DNA of 36,011 nt from Candidatus Omnitrophota bacterium (GCA_016196545.1 JACPXM010000004.1:1-36011), one strand, 5' to 3'; counted from the stretch's first letter, positions 26,251 through 35,914 are shown. Notes: a model not told the origin generated them from the sequence alone. Numbers and translations are program-made.

Positions 26251-27591
26251 TCAGGACTTTTGGGTTTGGGGGATTTTTCCAGGAGAGATGTTCATGAAGC
26301 CAAAGGTTTCCATCCCGTGAATGACCTCTTCAGGAGATTCCGAGCCTTTTTGGGCCCAGTGCGTTTTGTAGATAAGCTCACTTGTTTTTAAAGTAGAAAT
26401 ATCGGCTTGATACTTATTGAGAAATTCCTGAAATCGGCCCCTTGCCGAGATTTCCTTATAAACGGCCTGAATGTCTTCGGGGGGAGTTTCTCCGTAAGCT
26501 TTATAGCGGGACATAAAAAGGAGAAAATGATCTTCATTGGCGCTTGCGCGCAAGGCATCTTTGATAAAACTTTCCATATCTTGGCTCGTGTTTTTTTCTA
26601 AAAAAAAAGGATGATTGATTTCCTGGCTCACAAGATCACTTATGGATATTTTCATTCCGAGTTTTGTTGCAAGGCGAAGTCCTTCCTGATAGGCGTCCGT
26701 GGCCTCCGTGTGGCGTCCCAGGAGCCTTAAAAGAAAGTGCCGCTGCATTTGACATTTCGGATCAAAAGGGGAAAGCAGAATGGCTTGATCAATATCCTGA
26801 AGATTTTCGGAGGATACGCGGTCAAGCAGGGGGTTGGCGCCGAGCCAGGAGCGTTCATAGTAAGGGCGATAGTCCCGTGGATTGGCCCGAATGAGGTCTG
26901 CGAATTTCTGCCAGGAATTTCTAAAACTGAGGTCTCTTGTATCCTTGGTGACAAACCCCGCGACGGATCCGGCCCGAGCACCGCGGGCGAGGGTCAGAAT
27001 ATCCTGATAAAGCTCTTGGGCGCTGCGCCAAACTCCTTCCCGTTTTTCCGCAGCCTCCTTTTCAAAGCGAAGAAAGACTTCCTTTTGAATAAACGGCCGG
27101 CGCGTGTCAACAAACCCCAATCCCATCTTGATCAGTTCGCTGTTCAAGAGACGATCTTGAGTTTGATAACCAAGGCCCTTTTCCCCTTGGCTCGATGCTG
27201 GATCCGCTTTCAGATGAAGGCTATACCATACATAGGCAAGTAGCCTCCCGTTTTCGTCAAAGTGAGAAGTACCGGCATTCGAGGAATCAAAAGAAAGAAT
27301 AAGAGGCCTCTGTCCCACATTGGTATCCATGAAATTCATTGCCTGTGCGGAAAGACTCGAAAGCGACATCGACTGCATTTGACGGTAGCTTGCCTTGAAG
27401 CGCTCACTCAATATCAGCTGAACATTGTTGGTGGCAACGCCAATGAGACGGATGACCCGGCCGTCTGTTAGCTCCAGTGTTTCTCCATCTAAGGCGCGTT
27501 TTAAAGTAATGTCATCGCCATACATTTGAATGGGGCTTAAGAGCAGGGATAGTAAAAGCAATACAGAAGAAAAAAAAATGTTTTTTTTCAT
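26251..27591 (-). CDS. Secreted degenerate SNase-like domain plus TPR
   Basis: The 446-residue protein has a signal peptide (1-25). Residues 26-205 look like a staphylococcal-nuclease fold: ALDGETLELTDGRVIRLIGV, NGRLLAYVW and RLLNSELIKMGLGFVDTR correspond to the IDGDT, RLxGIDTPE, GRxLAYVY and NxxLVxxGLA segments. The two catalytic Arg positions are kept (R48, R116), but the metal Asp and general-base Glu segment (DTPE) is ATNN, and the first DGDT is DGET. Nuclease activity is therefore doubtful; the fold may bind ligand or protein. Residues about 225-420 are helical repeats of TPR type. The start overlaps the histidine kinase stop by 4 bp, with AGAAGG before the ATG, so the two are co-expressed and may form one sensory unit. 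Confidence 0.72.
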   Translation of the reverse strand: MKKNIFFSSVLLLLSLLLSPIQMYGDDITLKRALDGETLELTDGRVIRLIGVATNNVQLILSERFKASYRQMQSMSLSSLSAQAMNFMDTNVGQRPLILSFDSSNAGTSHFDENGRLLAYVWYSLHLKADPASSQGEKGLGYQTQDRLLNSELIKMGLGFVDTRRPFIQKEVFLRFEKEAAEKREGVWRSAQELYQDILTLARGARAGSVAGFVTKDTRDLSFRNSWQKFADLIRANPRDYRPYYERSWLGANPLLDRVSSENLQDIDQAILLSPFDPKCQMQRHFLLRLLGRHTEATDAYQEGLRLATKLGMKISISDLVSQEINHPFFLEKNTSQDMESFIKDALRASANEDHFLLFMSRYKAYGETPPEDIQAVYKEISARGRFQEFLNKYQADISTLKTSELIYKTHWAQKGSESPEEVIHGMETFGFMNISPGKIPQTQKS

Positions 27592-30308
27592 GCCTTCTTT
27601 CCTTCGTCTAAAACTTCCCTGACTTTTTTGGCGAGAGCCGAAGGAGTTAGAGGTTTTTCAAGGAGAGGCATTTTTATGCCTGCGGCGTTTTTTTCAATGA
27701 AGTCATCATCCACATAACCGGACATAAAAAGGACTTTGATGCCCGGTTTCAGAGCAAGAAGACGTTCGGCCAATTCCCGACCGTTCATTTTTGGCATGAC
27801 AACGTCTGTTAATAACAAATCGATTTTTCCCTCCGTGTGTTCTTCCGCGAGTCTCAGGGCCTCCGAGCCATTCAACGCAACCAAAATTTTGTAGCCCAGA
27901 TCCGTTAAAATTCCATGTGCGAATTCCCTCACAAGGTCCTCATCTTCAACTAAAAGAAGAGTTTCTACACCCCGCGGCAGGGGCTCCATAAAATCTTCCA
28001 GGCTCAACATCATGGCCTTTCCCGTGGACTTGGGCAGATAGAGATGAAAGGTTGTGCCTTTTCCGAGTTCGGTGTCCACTTCAATAAAACCGCGAGCCTC
28101 TTTCATAAAATTCCAGCAAGTGGCAAGCCCAAGCCCCGTTCCCTTGCCGACGGGTTTGGTTGTAAAAAAAGGTTCAAAAATTTTCTTTTTGATTTCTTCC
28201 GTCATTCCTGTCCCCGTATCTGAGATCGATAGACAGACATAGGAGCCGGCTTCAAGTTCTTCATGGCTCGCCAATGGGGCCTCCGTGACTTGCTCGTTTT
28301 TTGTGCTGAATGAAATTCTTCCTCCATCGGGCATGGCATCACGTGCATTGACGGTGAGATTGGCAAGTACCTGCTCAAATTGGCCGGGATCAATTTTAAC
28401 GGTCCAGATGTCTTCGGTGGGAATCACCACGATCTCAATATTTCCGCCCCCAATGAGTTTGAGCATTTTTATCATCCCGTTAATGACTTCATTGAGATTG
28501 ACGGAGACGGGTTTTGTGACCTGGCGTCTTGAAAACGAAAGCAATTGCCGTGTGAGGGCCGAGGCCTTGCGTCCTGCTTTTAGGATTTGATTGATGTCGG
28601 AACGTACCGCTAAATTTTCATTTTCTTTAAACATCAGGATTTTTTCGCTGTAACCATTGATTACGGTTAGCATATTATTGAAGTCATGGGCCACGCCGCC
28701 AGCGAGTTTGCCGATAGCATCCATTTTTTGAGCCTCTCGAAATTGCCTTTCCAGAGCTTTATATTCCCTCATGTCACGGCTGATAAGTACCTTTCCGTGC
28801 TCACGGCCGTGGGAGTCCCTTAAAGCCGTCACCGAAAGCAATACGGGAATGAGGGCTCCGTCTTTAGTTTTATATTCCATATCGACGTTAAAGGCCTTCC
28901 CTTGGCGGATTTTTTCCATGTTCTCATGTTCCCTGCGGCTTTCTTCGCTAAAAAGGGCTTCGACGGGATAGTTTTCGAGTTCTTTGGTTTCAAAGCCGAG
29001 CAATTTTGTGGCCGCGGGATTGGTGGTTTGGATGCGGCCGCTAGAATCGATCACAATCAAGGGATCAAGAATGCTTTTAATAATATTATCCGTGAAGTCC
29101 CGGGATTGCACGATTTCAATCTGGGCCTTACTGAGGTTCTTAATCATGTCATTGAAGGATCCTGCAAGCATGCCGATCTCATCGCTTGAAGTCACGTCAA
29201 TCGATCCGGAAAAATCGCCTTTAGCCACAGTACGCGTAAAATCCGCAAGTTTTTCGACGGGCCTTGTGATGCTTTGCGTCAAAAAAAGTGAAATGACCGA
29301 CGCGAGCAAAGCTACGAGAATGCCTAGGAGAAACACCTGCATTTGAAGATGGCGAATGGGGCTCAAGGCCCTCTCCGCACTTTGAAAGACAAGGAGGGAC
29401 CATCCGAATCCATTAAAATCACGGTAACCTGACGACGACGCATAACTGATAAAATCGAGGGTCCCATAATGCCCGGGCTCAATCGTATAACCATTTTTCC
29501 CTTCGGAGGCGAAGGCCGCGGCCTTAATTCCCTCGGTCCTAAGGTTACGGGTGAACATGACTGCCTTTTCGTCAAAATAAGGCTGCGTGAGGGCAATCCC
29601 GTCTTTATTCACTAATAAGGCATAAGCCTGCGGGGTTTGGTCTTTGCCTTCCAGCACGGGCATGAAATTTAAAAGATCTGTCATTTCATTCCACTCTAAA
29701 ACGGCTACCAGAATGCCGAGGACGGGTGTTTTCCAGGATTCAAGCACTTCAAGGATGCGCTGTGTTTCGGAGCTTGGAACAGACTCAGCCTTAATTTGAT
29801 TTATTAAGTCTTGCGTGTGTAGGGGTGCTGCAAAGAGCGTAGTAGGTCCACCCGGGAATTCCGTGGAAATAAGGCTGAATACTGTGATTTCTGTGGATTT
29901 TAGGGCGCCTTTAAACCAGGGCTCCTCCCGGATATTTTTCCGGACATGCTTGGGATTGGAGGATGCAACGAGAGTTCCTGTCAAATCGACGGCCATCAAA
30001 TCACGATAAAGCCCGTACTCCTTTTTCATATTCAAAAGAAAATCCCGGATACGTCCCTCTTTGTCGTCCTTCAGGAGGTCCATCATGATGGGTTCTTTGG
30101 CCCAGCCGTCCATATTCTGATAACGCTCAAACATCATGCGGTCAATTTGTCCCATCATGGACGAGGCCTGGATTTTCATGCCCTGTCCTATACGCTCTTT
30201 CAAAGACTTTTCAGCGATTCGAGACAGATGGGTTCCCAGAACTCCGATGGAGATAAAAACAAGAAGCAGTGTAAAGAAGGTGATTTTGCTGCGAATGGTC
30301 ACGCGCAT
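27588..30308 (-). CDS. Hybrid sensor histidine kinase (HAMP-PAS-HK-REC)
   Basis: This 906-residue membrane sensor has, in order: a membrane helix (8-28); a periplasmic sensor of double-Cache type (about 30-318, with YRDLMAVDLTGTLVASSNP and YALLVNKDGIALTQP); a second helix (323-345); HAMP (346-398); PAS (about 403-515); HisKA with phosphoacceptor His541 in GGVAHDFNNML; HATPase with N-box Asn654 (VNARDAM) and GTGLGL at 723-728; and a receiver (783-903) with Asp835, Ser863 and Lys885. The HDFNN H-box is typical of hybrid kinases. There is no DNA-binding output, so a separate response regulator or phosphotransfer protein must act; none is in the window. GGAG lies 7 nt before ATG. The first gene of an operon with the SNase-like gene. 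Confidence 0.93.
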   Translation of the reverse strand: MRVTIRSKITFFTLLLVFISIGVLGTHLSRIAEKSLKERIGQGMKIQASSMMGQIDRMMFERYQNMDGWAKEPIMMDLLKDDKEGRIRDFLLNMKKEYGLYRDLMAVDLTGTLVASSNPKHVRKNIREEPWFKGALKSTEITVFSLISTEFPGGPTTLFAAPLHTQDLINQIKAESVPSSETQRILEVLESWKTPVLGILVAVLEWNEMTDLLNFMPVLEGKDQTPQAYALLVNKDGIALTQPYFDEKAVMFTRNLRTEGIKAAAFASEGKNGYTIEPGHYGTLDFISYASSSGYRDFNGFGWSLLVFQSAERALSPIRHLQMQVFLLGILVALLASVISLFLTQSITRPVEKLADFTRTVAKGDFSGSIDVTSSDEIGMLAGSFNDMIKNLSKAQIEIVQSRDFTDNIIKSILDPLIVIDSSGRIQTTNPAATKLLGFETKELENYPVEALFSEESRREHENMEKIRQGKAFNVDMEYKTKDGALIPVLLSVTALRDSHGREHGKVLISRDMREYKALERQFREAQKMDAIGKLAGGVAHDFNNMLTVINGYSEKILMFKENENLAVRSDINQILKAGRKASALTRQLLSFSRRQVTKPVSVNLNEVINGMIKMLKLIGGGNIEIVVIPTEDIWTVKIDPGQFEQVLANLTVNARDAMPDGGRISFSTKNEQVTEAPLASHEELEAGSYVCLSISDTGTGMTEEIKKKIFEPFFTTKPVGKGTGLGLATCWNFMKEARGFIEVDTELGKGTTFHLYLPKSTGKAMMLSLEDFMEPLPRGVETLLLVEDEDLVREFAHGILTDLGYKILVALNGSEALRLAEEHTEGKIDLLLTDVVMPKMNGRELAERLLALKPGIKVLFMSGYVDDDFIEKNAAGIKMPLLEKPLTPSALAKKVREVLDEGKKA

Positions 30309-30316
30309 AAAAGGCT

Positions 30317-30338
30317 CCGTTATCTTTCTATATAACGG
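30317..30338. promoter_or_regulatory. Inverted repeat just upstream of the kinase gene
   Basis: CCGTTAT (30317-30323) and ATAACGG (30332-30338) flank 8 bp, starting 8 bp before the kinase ATG. In the minus-strand transcript it would overlap the Shine-Dalgarno GGAG, so it could fold and mask the ribosome site, or act as an operator. No T-run follows, so it is not a terminator. Confidence 0.35.
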
Positions 30339-30366
30339 CTAATGGAGGCCACCTATTAAACGAACA

Positions 30367-30393
30367 CTCCTTTACGGGCACCCCTCCTTTACG
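30367..30393. promoter_or_regulatory. Tandem 10-bp direct repeat, possible regulator site
   Basis: CTCCTTTACG occurs at 30367-30376 and again at 30384-30393, identical, centre to centre 17 bp. On the minus strand it reads CGTAAAGGAG twice, 59-85 bp upstream of the kinase start. Spaced identical direct repeats are common binding sites for dimeric response regulators, but 17 bp is not a whole number of helical turns. Confidence 0.35.
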
Positions 30394-30476
30394 TCTCCCT
30401 ATTTGAAACACAGAGTTTCGAACTTCCAATCTGCTAGAAGAAAAAGAAGTTCACGCTATAAAAGGATTGGGATTGA

Positions 30477-30485
30477 TGGTATGAT
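30477..30485 (+). promoter_or_regulatory. Extended -10 element upstream of the YccA-like gene
   Basis: TGGTATGAT at 30477-30485 is an extended -10 (TGn plus TATGAT). No good -35 stands 17 bp upstream. It would start transcription near 30492, giving a leader of about 60 nt to the ATG at 30554. Confidence 0.4.
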
Positions 30486-30553
30486 CACATCCATTCCAAT
30501 TTTTAGTTTGGGCAGAAATCATTTATGTTGAGAAGCACTTCAAGGAGGATACC

Positions 30554-31282
30554 ATGATGCGTTCGGGAAATCCGGTTCTAAGCCCCAAAACCTTTTCCAT
30601 AGACCGAACCGCTGCGGGAAATACCATGACGATTCAGGGAACAGTGAATAAAACCCTGCTTTCCCTGCTGATTGTCGTGGGCGCGGCCTCTCTGACCTGG
30701 GGGCGAGTGATTGAAAATTCCGTCGGATTGATTATGCTGGGAGGGTTTGGCGGATTTATCGTAGCCCTAGTTACGGTTTTTAAAAAGGAATGGGCTCCCG
30801 TGACAACGCCGATTTATTGCGCTCTTGAGGGGTTGCTACTGGGAGGTATTTCCTTTCTTTATGAAAGGCAGTTTCCGGGGATTGTGATTAACGCGGTGTC
30901 CCTTACCTTCGGAACGCTTTTTGGACTATTGATGGCCTATAAGTCGGGAATGATTCAGGTGACGCAGAATTTCCGACTGGGAGTGGTTGCGGCGACGCTG
31001 GGAATCGGTGTCCTTTATTTGGTGAATTTCGTGATGATGTTTTTTGGAGCAAACATCGGATTCGTTCATGAAAGCGGATGGCTGGGTATCGGCTTCAGCC
31101 TTTTCGTGGTAGTGATTGCGGCGCTGAATCTCGTGTTGGATTTTGATTTTATTGAAAAGGGTGCCCAGCAAGGAGCGCCTAAATACATGGAATGGTATGG
31201 TGCCTTTGGTTTAATGGTCACACTGATTTGGCTTTATTTAGAATTGCTTCGTCTCCTTGCGAAACTCAACCGACGCCGTTAA
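30554..31282 (+). CDS. YccA/Bax-inhibitor-1-like membrane protein
   Basis: This 242-residue integral membrane protein has about seven hydrophobic helices between residues 32 and 235. It matches the YccA/Bax inhibitor family of the type often annotated from COG4760: an N-terminal polar segment with RSGNPVLSPKTF and TMTIQGTVNKT, the helix-loop GLLLGGISFLYERQFPGIV, and LVLDFDFIEKGAQQGAPKYMEWYGAFGLMVTLIWLYLELLRLL, whose Asp-rich LDFDFIE is the family hallmark near the pore. Related proteins form pH-sensitive calcium leaks. AAGGAGG at 30542-30548 is a strong Shine-Dalgarno. It precedes gnd by 17 bp and may share its transcript, without an obvious functional link. Confidence 0.88.
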   Translation: MMRSGNPVLSPKTFSIDRTAAGNTMTIQGTVNKTLLSLLIVVGAASLTWGRVIENSVGLIMLGGFGGFIVALVTVFKKEWAPVTTPIYCALEGLLLGGISFLYERQFPGIVINAVSLTFGTLFGLLMAYKSGMIQVTQNFRLGVVAATLGIGVLYLVNFVMMFFGANIGFVHESGWLGIGFSLFVVVIAALNLVLDFDFIEKGAQQGAPKYMEWYGAFGLMVTLIWLYLELLRLLAKLNRRR

Positions 31283-31299
31283 TTTCCTTCAGAGTTTTT

Positions 31300-32715
31300 A
31301 TGCCCAATGATGTTGCCCTCATAGGCCTTGCGGTCATGGGCCGCAATCTGGTTCTCAATATGGAACGAAACGGATTCTCCGTTGCGGTCTTTAATCGCAC
31401 CTACGCTGTGACCGAGGAATTTCTAGCCGGTGAGGCCGGGGGCAAAAAAATCTCCGGTTTTAAAACTCTGGAATCCCTTATAGCTTCTCTCCAGCGCCCG
31501 CGAAAGATTATCCTTATGGTCAAGGCAGGCCCGGCCGTGGATGAAATCCTAAATCAGCTCATCCCCTTTCTGGAAAAAGACGACATTTTAATCGACGCCG
31601 GCAATTCCTTCTATCGTGATACGGAAAGCCGAGTCTCGCGATTGGCAGAAAGGGGAATTCATTTTTTCGGCATGGGCGTAAGCGGCGGTGAAGAAGGCGC
31701 ACTTTGGGGGCCCAGCATGATGCCGGGAGGGGATAAGGGGGCCTATGAATTGCTCGCTCCGATTCTGGAAAAAATAAGTGCGGAGGCGGACTCAGGCCGA
31801 TGTTTTACCTATGTGGGCCGTGGGGGCGCGGGGCATTTTGTGAAAATGGTGCATAATGGCATTGAATATGCGGATATGCAGCTGATTGCCGAGATTTACG
31901 ACCTTATGCGCCGCAGCTTTGGAATGAATCCTTTGGAAATTTCAGAAATATTTTCCCAATGGAACAAAGGCCCGCTTCAAAGCTATTTGATTGAGATTAC
32001 CGCGGAAATTTTAAAATTTAGGGAAACCCCCGAGTCCCCATTTTTGGTCGATCTTATTTTGGACAAAGCGGGGCAAAAGGGGACCGGCGGCTGGACGGTT
32101 CAAACGGCCTTGGAAGAGGGCATTCCAATTCCCACTATTTGCGCGGCCGTGGATGCGCGCACTTTAAGCAGTCAAAAAAAAGAGCGCCTGTTTGCCGCAA
32201 AAAAATATCAAAACCTTCTCCTTTTAAAATCTAAGGCCGAGCGCCCGGGCAAGGAATGGATGGAAAAATTAATGCGCACACTTTACGCCGCGAAAATCTG
32301 TGCCTATGCCCAGGGTTTCGGACTCATGAGTGCTGTCAACAAGAATCACGGTTTTGGAATCGATCTGGCCGAAATCGCGCGTATTTGGAAAGGCGGCTGT
32401 ATTATTCGTGCCGCATTTTTAGATCGCATTCAAAAAGCTTATGATGCGGACACGGCCCTCTTGAATCTGATAACGGCTTCGGGCTTTCAGGATGATTTAA
32501 CCCCTTCGGCCTCTGCCTGGCAGGACGTATTGAATTTTTCCCTTAGGCATGGAATTGCCGTACCGGCCCTAAGCGCTTCCTGGAATTATTTTCTTTCTTC
32601 CGTGACTGAAAATCTTCCGATGAATTTGATTCAAGCCCAGCGGGATTATTTTGGCGCACACACCTATGAGCGTAAAGACAAACCGGGCAGTTTTCACACC
32701 CGCTGGAAGAGGTAA
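31300..32715 (+). CDS. gnd: 6-phosphogluconate dehydrogenase, decarboxylating
   Basis: This enzyme converts 6-phosphogluconate to ribulose 5-phosphate, CO2 and NADPH. The 471-residue protein has the Rossmann start [30 protein letters not shown] and the substrate site [21 protein letters not shown]. Its catalytic region is [21 protein letters not shown], followed by [11 protein letters not shown] and, near the end, [25 protein letters not shown]. Length and motifs are those of the long (E. coli-type) dimeric class. The start is ATG 31300; the frame is open from 31192 only within the preceding gene. zwf begins 5 bp after the stop, and pgl overlaps zwf, so the three genes of the oxidative pentose phosphate branch form one operon in reverse reaction order for gnd. 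Confidence 0.97.
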   Translation: MPNDVALIGLAVMGRNLVLNMERNGFSVAVFNRTYAVTEEFLAGEAGGKKISGFKTLESLIASLQRPRKIILMVKAGPAVDEILNQLIPFLEKDDILIDAGNSFYRDTESRVSRLAERGIHFFGMGVSGGEEGALWGPSMMPGGDKGAYELLAPILEKISAEADSGRCFTYVGRGGAGHFVKMVHNGIEYADMQLIAEIYDLMRRSFGMNPLEISEIFSQWNKGPLQSYLIEITAEILKFRETPESPFLVDLILDKAGQKGTGGWTVQTALEEGIPIPTICAAVDARTLSSQKKERLFAAKKYQNLLLLKSKAERPGKEWMEKLMRTLYAAKICAYAQGFGLMSAVNKNHGFGIDLAEIARIWKGGCIIRAAFLDRIQKAYDADTALLNLITASGFQDDLTPSASAWQDVLNFSLRHGIAVPALSASWNYFLSSVTENLPMNLIQAQRDYFGAHTYERKDKPGSFHTRWKR

Positions 32716-32720
32716 AAGAG

Positions 32721-34262
32721 TTGCAAACCCATGTCCCGATTAAAGTCACGGCGCATGATCAACTTTGCCTTGAACGCGTCCCGGACCGCGCCGCGAGTTT
32801 TGTGCTCTTCGGAGCCTCGGGGGATTTAGCACACCGTAAACTAATCCCCGCGATTTTTAATCTCTACCGAGCCGGATTACTTCCCAAAAGTTTTTTTCTT
32901 CTGGGGACGGGAAGAAGCCCTTGGACGGATGAAATATTCCGCCACCGGGTTGAAAAAACCCTTGGTCTTGACGCCAAACGGGATAAAAATGAAATTCAAA
33001 ATTTTCTACATTTAATTTATTACACCCCCTGTGAATATACAAAGAGGGAATCTTATCTCCCTCTAAAGGAAGCCTTAGAACGACATTGCAGACATTACGG
33101 TTCCGCGGCCAACGTCATAATCTATCTTTCCATACCGCCCTCCCTTTATGAAGCTGTACTCGAGAATCTCATCTTGAATGGATTGATTACGGCCAGCGCT
33201 TCCGATACCCCGAACTCCCGCGTGGTGGTGGAAAAACCCTTTGGCCGGGATTTTGATTCCGCCAAGCGCCTTGCGGACCCCGCCCGTACCGGGCTTTCGG
33301 AAAAACAAATTTTCCGCATCGACCATTATTTAGGCAAAGAAACGGTCCAGAACATTTTGATGTTCCGCTTTGCCAATTTAATTTTCGAACCGGTTTGGAA
33401 TCGCCAATACGTGGACCATGTGCAAATCACGGCCGCGGAAACACTGGGCGTGGAGCACCGGGCCGGATATTATGAATCGGCTGGTGTTTTGCGTGACATG
33501 TTTCAAAATCACATGATGGAGCTGCTTTCATTGGTGGCCATGGAACCGCCTTTGAGATTTGATTCCACGCATTATCGCGATGAAAAAGCGAAAGTGCTCC
33601 AAGCGATTCGGCCGTTTCCGGAAAAGGGACTTGACGATTATTTTGTGAGGGGACAGTACGGAAAAGGGAAAATTGCCGGCATCTCTGTGTCCGCTTATCG
33701 CGAGGAAGAACTCGTGAGGCCGGACTCAGAAATTGAGACTTTTGCGGCGCTTAGGCTTTTTGTGGACAATCCTCGCTGGCAGGGCGTACCCTTTTATTTA
33801 AGGTCGGGCAAACGCATGGCCCAGCATCTGACCGAAATTATCATTCATTTCCGGGCGCTCCCTTATTCCGTATTTCAGAGCGTGGCCGCAGAAAATATAC
33901 CACACAATCACCTTTGCCTGCGTATTCAGCCCGAGGAAGGCATTCGCATTCTTTTTAATGCGAAGCACCCCGGCCCCAAAATGTGTATGGCCACCTTAGG
34001 GCTTGAATTTGATTACGGCACGGTCTTTCAGGAAAAAGATTTGAATGCCTATGAACGCTTGATTCTGGATTGCATGAACGGGGACTCCACGCTCTTTGTG
34101 CGCCAAGACATGGTGGAGATTTCCTGGGCCTTGATGGAGAGTCTTTTGAAGCCGGTTCGTGACGGTAAGGGGCCGGCGCTTCATTTATATCCGGCGGGTT
34201 CCTGGGGGCCTCGCGAGGCAGAGGCTTTGATAACAAAGGACGGGCGCGCGTGGGGAGAATAA
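32721..34262 (+). CDS. zwf: Glucose-6-phosphate 1-dehydrogenase
   Basis: This enzyme oxidises glucose 6-phosphate to 6-phosphogluconolactone with NADP+. The 513-residue protein has the cofactor motif [37 protein letters not shown] and the catalytic [15 protein letters not shown]. Other family matches are [63 protein letters not shown] and the C-terminal [16 protein letters not shown]. The start is a TTG, preceded by GGAAGAGG and AAAGAG; the nearest ATG is out of frame. A slightly longer N-terminus (about 20 residues before the core) than usual is present. The gene overlaps pgl by 13 bp. Confidence 0.97.
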   Translation: MQTHVPIKVTAHDQLCLERVPDRAASFVLFGASGDLAHRKLIPAIFNLYRAGLLPKSFFLLGTGRSPWTDEIFRHRVEKTLGLDAKRDKNEIQNFLHLIYYTPCEYTKRESYLPLKEALERHCRHYGSAANVIIYLSIPPSLYEAVLENLILNGLITASASDTPNSRVVVEKPFGRDFDSAKRLADPARTGLSEKQIFRIDHYLGKETVQNILMFRFANLIFEPVWNRQYVDHVQITAAETLGVEHRAGYYESAGVLRDMFQNHMMELLSLVAMEPPLRFDSTHYRDEKAKVLQAIRPFPEKGLDDYFVRGQYGKGKIAGISVSAYREEELVRPDSEIETFAALRLFVDNPRWQGVPFYLRSGKRMAQHLTEIIIHFRALPYSVFQSVAAENIPHNHLCLRIQPEEGIRILFNAKHPGPKMCMATLGLEFDYGTVFQEKDLNAYERLILDCMNGDSTLFVRQDMVEISWALMESLLKPVRDGKGPALHLYPAGSWGPREAEALITKDGRAWGE

Positions 34263-34963
34263 GAGAATTCACGAATGCGGAGGCGCTTTTTCAGAGCGCC
34301 GCGGAACTTATCTTGGCACTTGCGCTGAAGCTGGAGTCCGGAAATCCTTTTACGATTGCGCTTTCAGGCGGTTCCACACCTAGAGGTCTTTATCAGCGAA
34401 TGGCCTCAGATGGGATGAAGTCCCAGTTTCCCTGGCCAAAAATGCATTTTTTTTTAACCGATGAGCGCTGGGTGCCGGCCACGGACCCTCAGAGTAATTT
34501 CCGAATGGCTCAGGAGACCTTGCTCAAGCCTGTAGAAGTTGCGCAAGGCCATATTCATCCGATCCATACTTCGCTTGGATCTCCTGAGGCCTCGGCCAGG
34601 GAATATGAGGAGAAAATCACACATTTTTTCAACACCGGGCCCGGGGAGTTTCCGGTCTTCAATTTAATTTTGCTGGGCCTGGGCACAGACGGGCACACGG
34701 CCTCGCTTTTTTCAGGCGACCCTGCGACGCTGGAGGAAAAAAGGCTGGTCATGCCCGCGCTTTTAAACTCGGAACTGCCGCGCGTAACTTTGACATTTCC
34801 TGTGATCAACCGCGCTCAAAATGTGGTTTTTTTGGTGTGCGGCGCTGAAAAACAAGCTATTTTTCATAAAATTTTTCATCAAAATCCCGGCCCCAAACCT
34901 CTGCCTGCACAAAAAGTCCGCCCCGCGGCAGGGGAACTCTATTGGTTTGTATCTCGCGGATAA
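34250..34963 (+). CDS. pgl: 6-phosphogluconolactonase
   Basis: This 237-residue protein hydrolyses the lactone made by Zwf. It has the DevB/Pgl signatures [50 protein letters not shown] and [22 protein letters not shown]. The late family segment [25 protein letters not shown] is also present, as is [17 protein letters not shown]. The GTG start overlaps the zwf end by 13 bp, so translation is coupled. Normal length for the family. Confidence 0.96.
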   Translation: MGRIREFTNAEALFQSAAELILALALKLESGNPFTIALSGGSTPRGLYQRMASDGMKSQFPWPKMHFFLTDERWVPATDPQSNFRMAQETLLKPVEVAQGHIHPIHTSLGSPEASAREYEEKITHFFNTGPGEFPVFNLILLGLGTDGHTASLFSGDPATLEEKRLVMPALLNSELPRVTLTFPVINRAQNVVFLVCGAEKQAIFHKIFHQNPGPKPLPAQKVRPAAGELYWFVSRG

Positions 34964-35003
34964 ATTTAGCAGCATCCTTGTGGAAATTGGATCGGGGAGG
35001 AGA

Positions 35004-35009
35004 TATAAT
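35004..35009 (+). promoter_or_regulatory. -10 box upstream of the YjbQ-family gene
   Basis: TATAAT at 35004-35009 would start transcription near 35016, only about 8 nt before the ATG at 35024. The purine-rich GGGGAGGAG at 34993-35001 lies upstream of that start and too far (22 nt) to be a Shine-Dalgarno. If used, the mRNA would be nearly leaderless; otherwise the gene is read through from pgl. Confidence 0.4.
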
Positions 35010-35023
35010 TTCGAATTGATTTT

Positions 35024-35440
35024 ATGAGATCTCACACCGAATACCTCTGGTTTGAAACCAAAAAACGCCATGAGTATCTCAATATTACGCCGCAAGTGGA
35101 AAAGGCGGTAAAAAAAAGCGGTGTTCACGAGGGCCTGTGCCTGGTCAATGCCATGCACATCACGGCGAGTGTCTTCATTAATGATGATGAGCCGGGGCTT
35201 TTACGTGATTTTGAGGAATTCCTTGAGAAGACTGCGCCCTATGATGTGAAAAAATACAGGCATCACGCGACCGGTGAGGATAACGGCGACTCCCACCTAA
35301 AGCGCCAGATCTTTGGCCGCGAAGTGGTGGTCGCGGTGACGCAGGGCAAGCTTGATTTCGGTCCCTGGGAGCAGATCTTTTACGGAGAATTCGACGGCCG
35401 CCGCAAAAAGCGTGTCCTCGTTAAAATTTTGGGCGAGTAA
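35024..35440 (+). CDS. YjbQ-family protein (UPF0047)
   Basis: The 138-residue protein matches the YjbQ/secondary thiamine-phosphate synthase family. It has [55 protein letters not shown], then [50 protein letters not shown]. The conserved His residues (MHITAS, HLKRQ) and the QGKLxxGxWQxIxxxEFDGxR tail are family signatures. E. coli YjbQ has weak thiamin-phosphate synthase activity in vitro; the physiological role is not settled. It lies 60 bp after pgl. Length is normal for the family. Confidence 0.92.
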   Translation: MRSHTEYLWFETKKRHEYLNITPQVEKAVKKSGVHEGLCLVNAMHITASVFINDDEPGLLRDFEEFLEKTAPYDVKKYRHHATGEDNGDSHLKRQIFGREVVVAVTQGKLDFGPWEQIFYGEFDGRRKKRVLVKILGE

Positions 35441-35576
35441 GCCCCTTCGGCATTTCATTCAATTTCTTGTTAATTTCGATGATGTTTGGTTCCGCTTCAA
35501 GTAGTTCATCCTCGGTATACCATTTGAAATGTCTTATGAACTCATTCGTTGAACCAACGACACCTCGGTTTTCCAT
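35421..35576 (-). CDS. Possible 51-residue ORF, unknown
   Basis: This ORF starts at an ATG complementary to 35574-35576 and ends with TAA at 35421-35423. It encodes an acidic, helical-looking peptide (for example [22 protein letters not shown]). Its 3' end is antisense to the last codons of the YjbQ-family gene, and no good Shine-Dalgarno precedes it. It could be a small gene or a decayed remnant brought in with the adjacent IS fragment. I do not recognise it. An adjacent 12-codon frame (MFYEEFSAEEIK) upstream suggests a broken reading frame. Otherwise 35441-35662 shows nothing. Confidence 0.25.
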   Translation of the reverse strand: MENRGVVGSTNEFIRHFKWYTEDELLEAEPNIIEINKKLNEMPKGLTRPKF

Positions 35577-35662
35577 CTTGCTAAAGCAATAGGATTTATC
35601 CGTCCAGAAATTTACTTGATTTCCTCTGCACTAAATTCTTCATAGAACATTGCCGAAACGGC

Positions 35663-35881
35663 CTAACCTAAAATCTGTCCGACTTTTGGGGACAGGTCAG
35701 GGGCTCGAGACTGATCAAAAAGGGCCACCGAACCAAGCTTCTGATAACGTAACCAGATCTTGTATCCGGTGACCCTTGAAATTCCAAATTCCCGGCACAA
35801 GGGCGCCATTTTTTCACCCGACAAAAGACGCCCAATAAATTTCATTCGCTCATCCATAACACATATTTCCTTCCACGGCAT
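35663..35881 (-). pseudogene. IS481-like transposase remnant (N-terminal HTH only)
   Basis: The 72-codon frame begins MPWKEICVMDERMKFIGRLL and continues with GEKMAPLCREFGISRVTGYKIWLRYQKLG, the helix-turn-helix start typical of IS481-type transposases (MPWKExxxMxERxxFvxxLLxGEKMAPLCREFGISRKTGYK). A full enzyme is about 300-400 residues with a DDE integrase core; here it stops after about 62 family-like residues with LSPKVGQILG, so the catalytic part is absent. The cut point lies at the inverted repeat 35675-35695. It is therefore a deletion derivative, not mobile by itself, near a tRNA gene. Confidence 0.75.
35675..35695. repeat. Inverted repeat at the cut end of the IS remnant
   Basis: CTGTCC (35675-35680) and GGACAG (35690-35695) flank GACTTTTGG. 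It falls where the transposase similarity stops. It may be the element's other terminus, the end of a second IS, or a small hairpin. Confidence 0.4.
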
Positions 35882-35914
35882 ATCTGCCTTCTTTAAAAAT
35901 GATATGCCGTAAAG

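Noticed and set aside
30309-30366. Sigma54-like TGGC...GC upstream of the kinase
   Set aside because: The GG-GC spacing is one base short and the -12 TTGC is not present.
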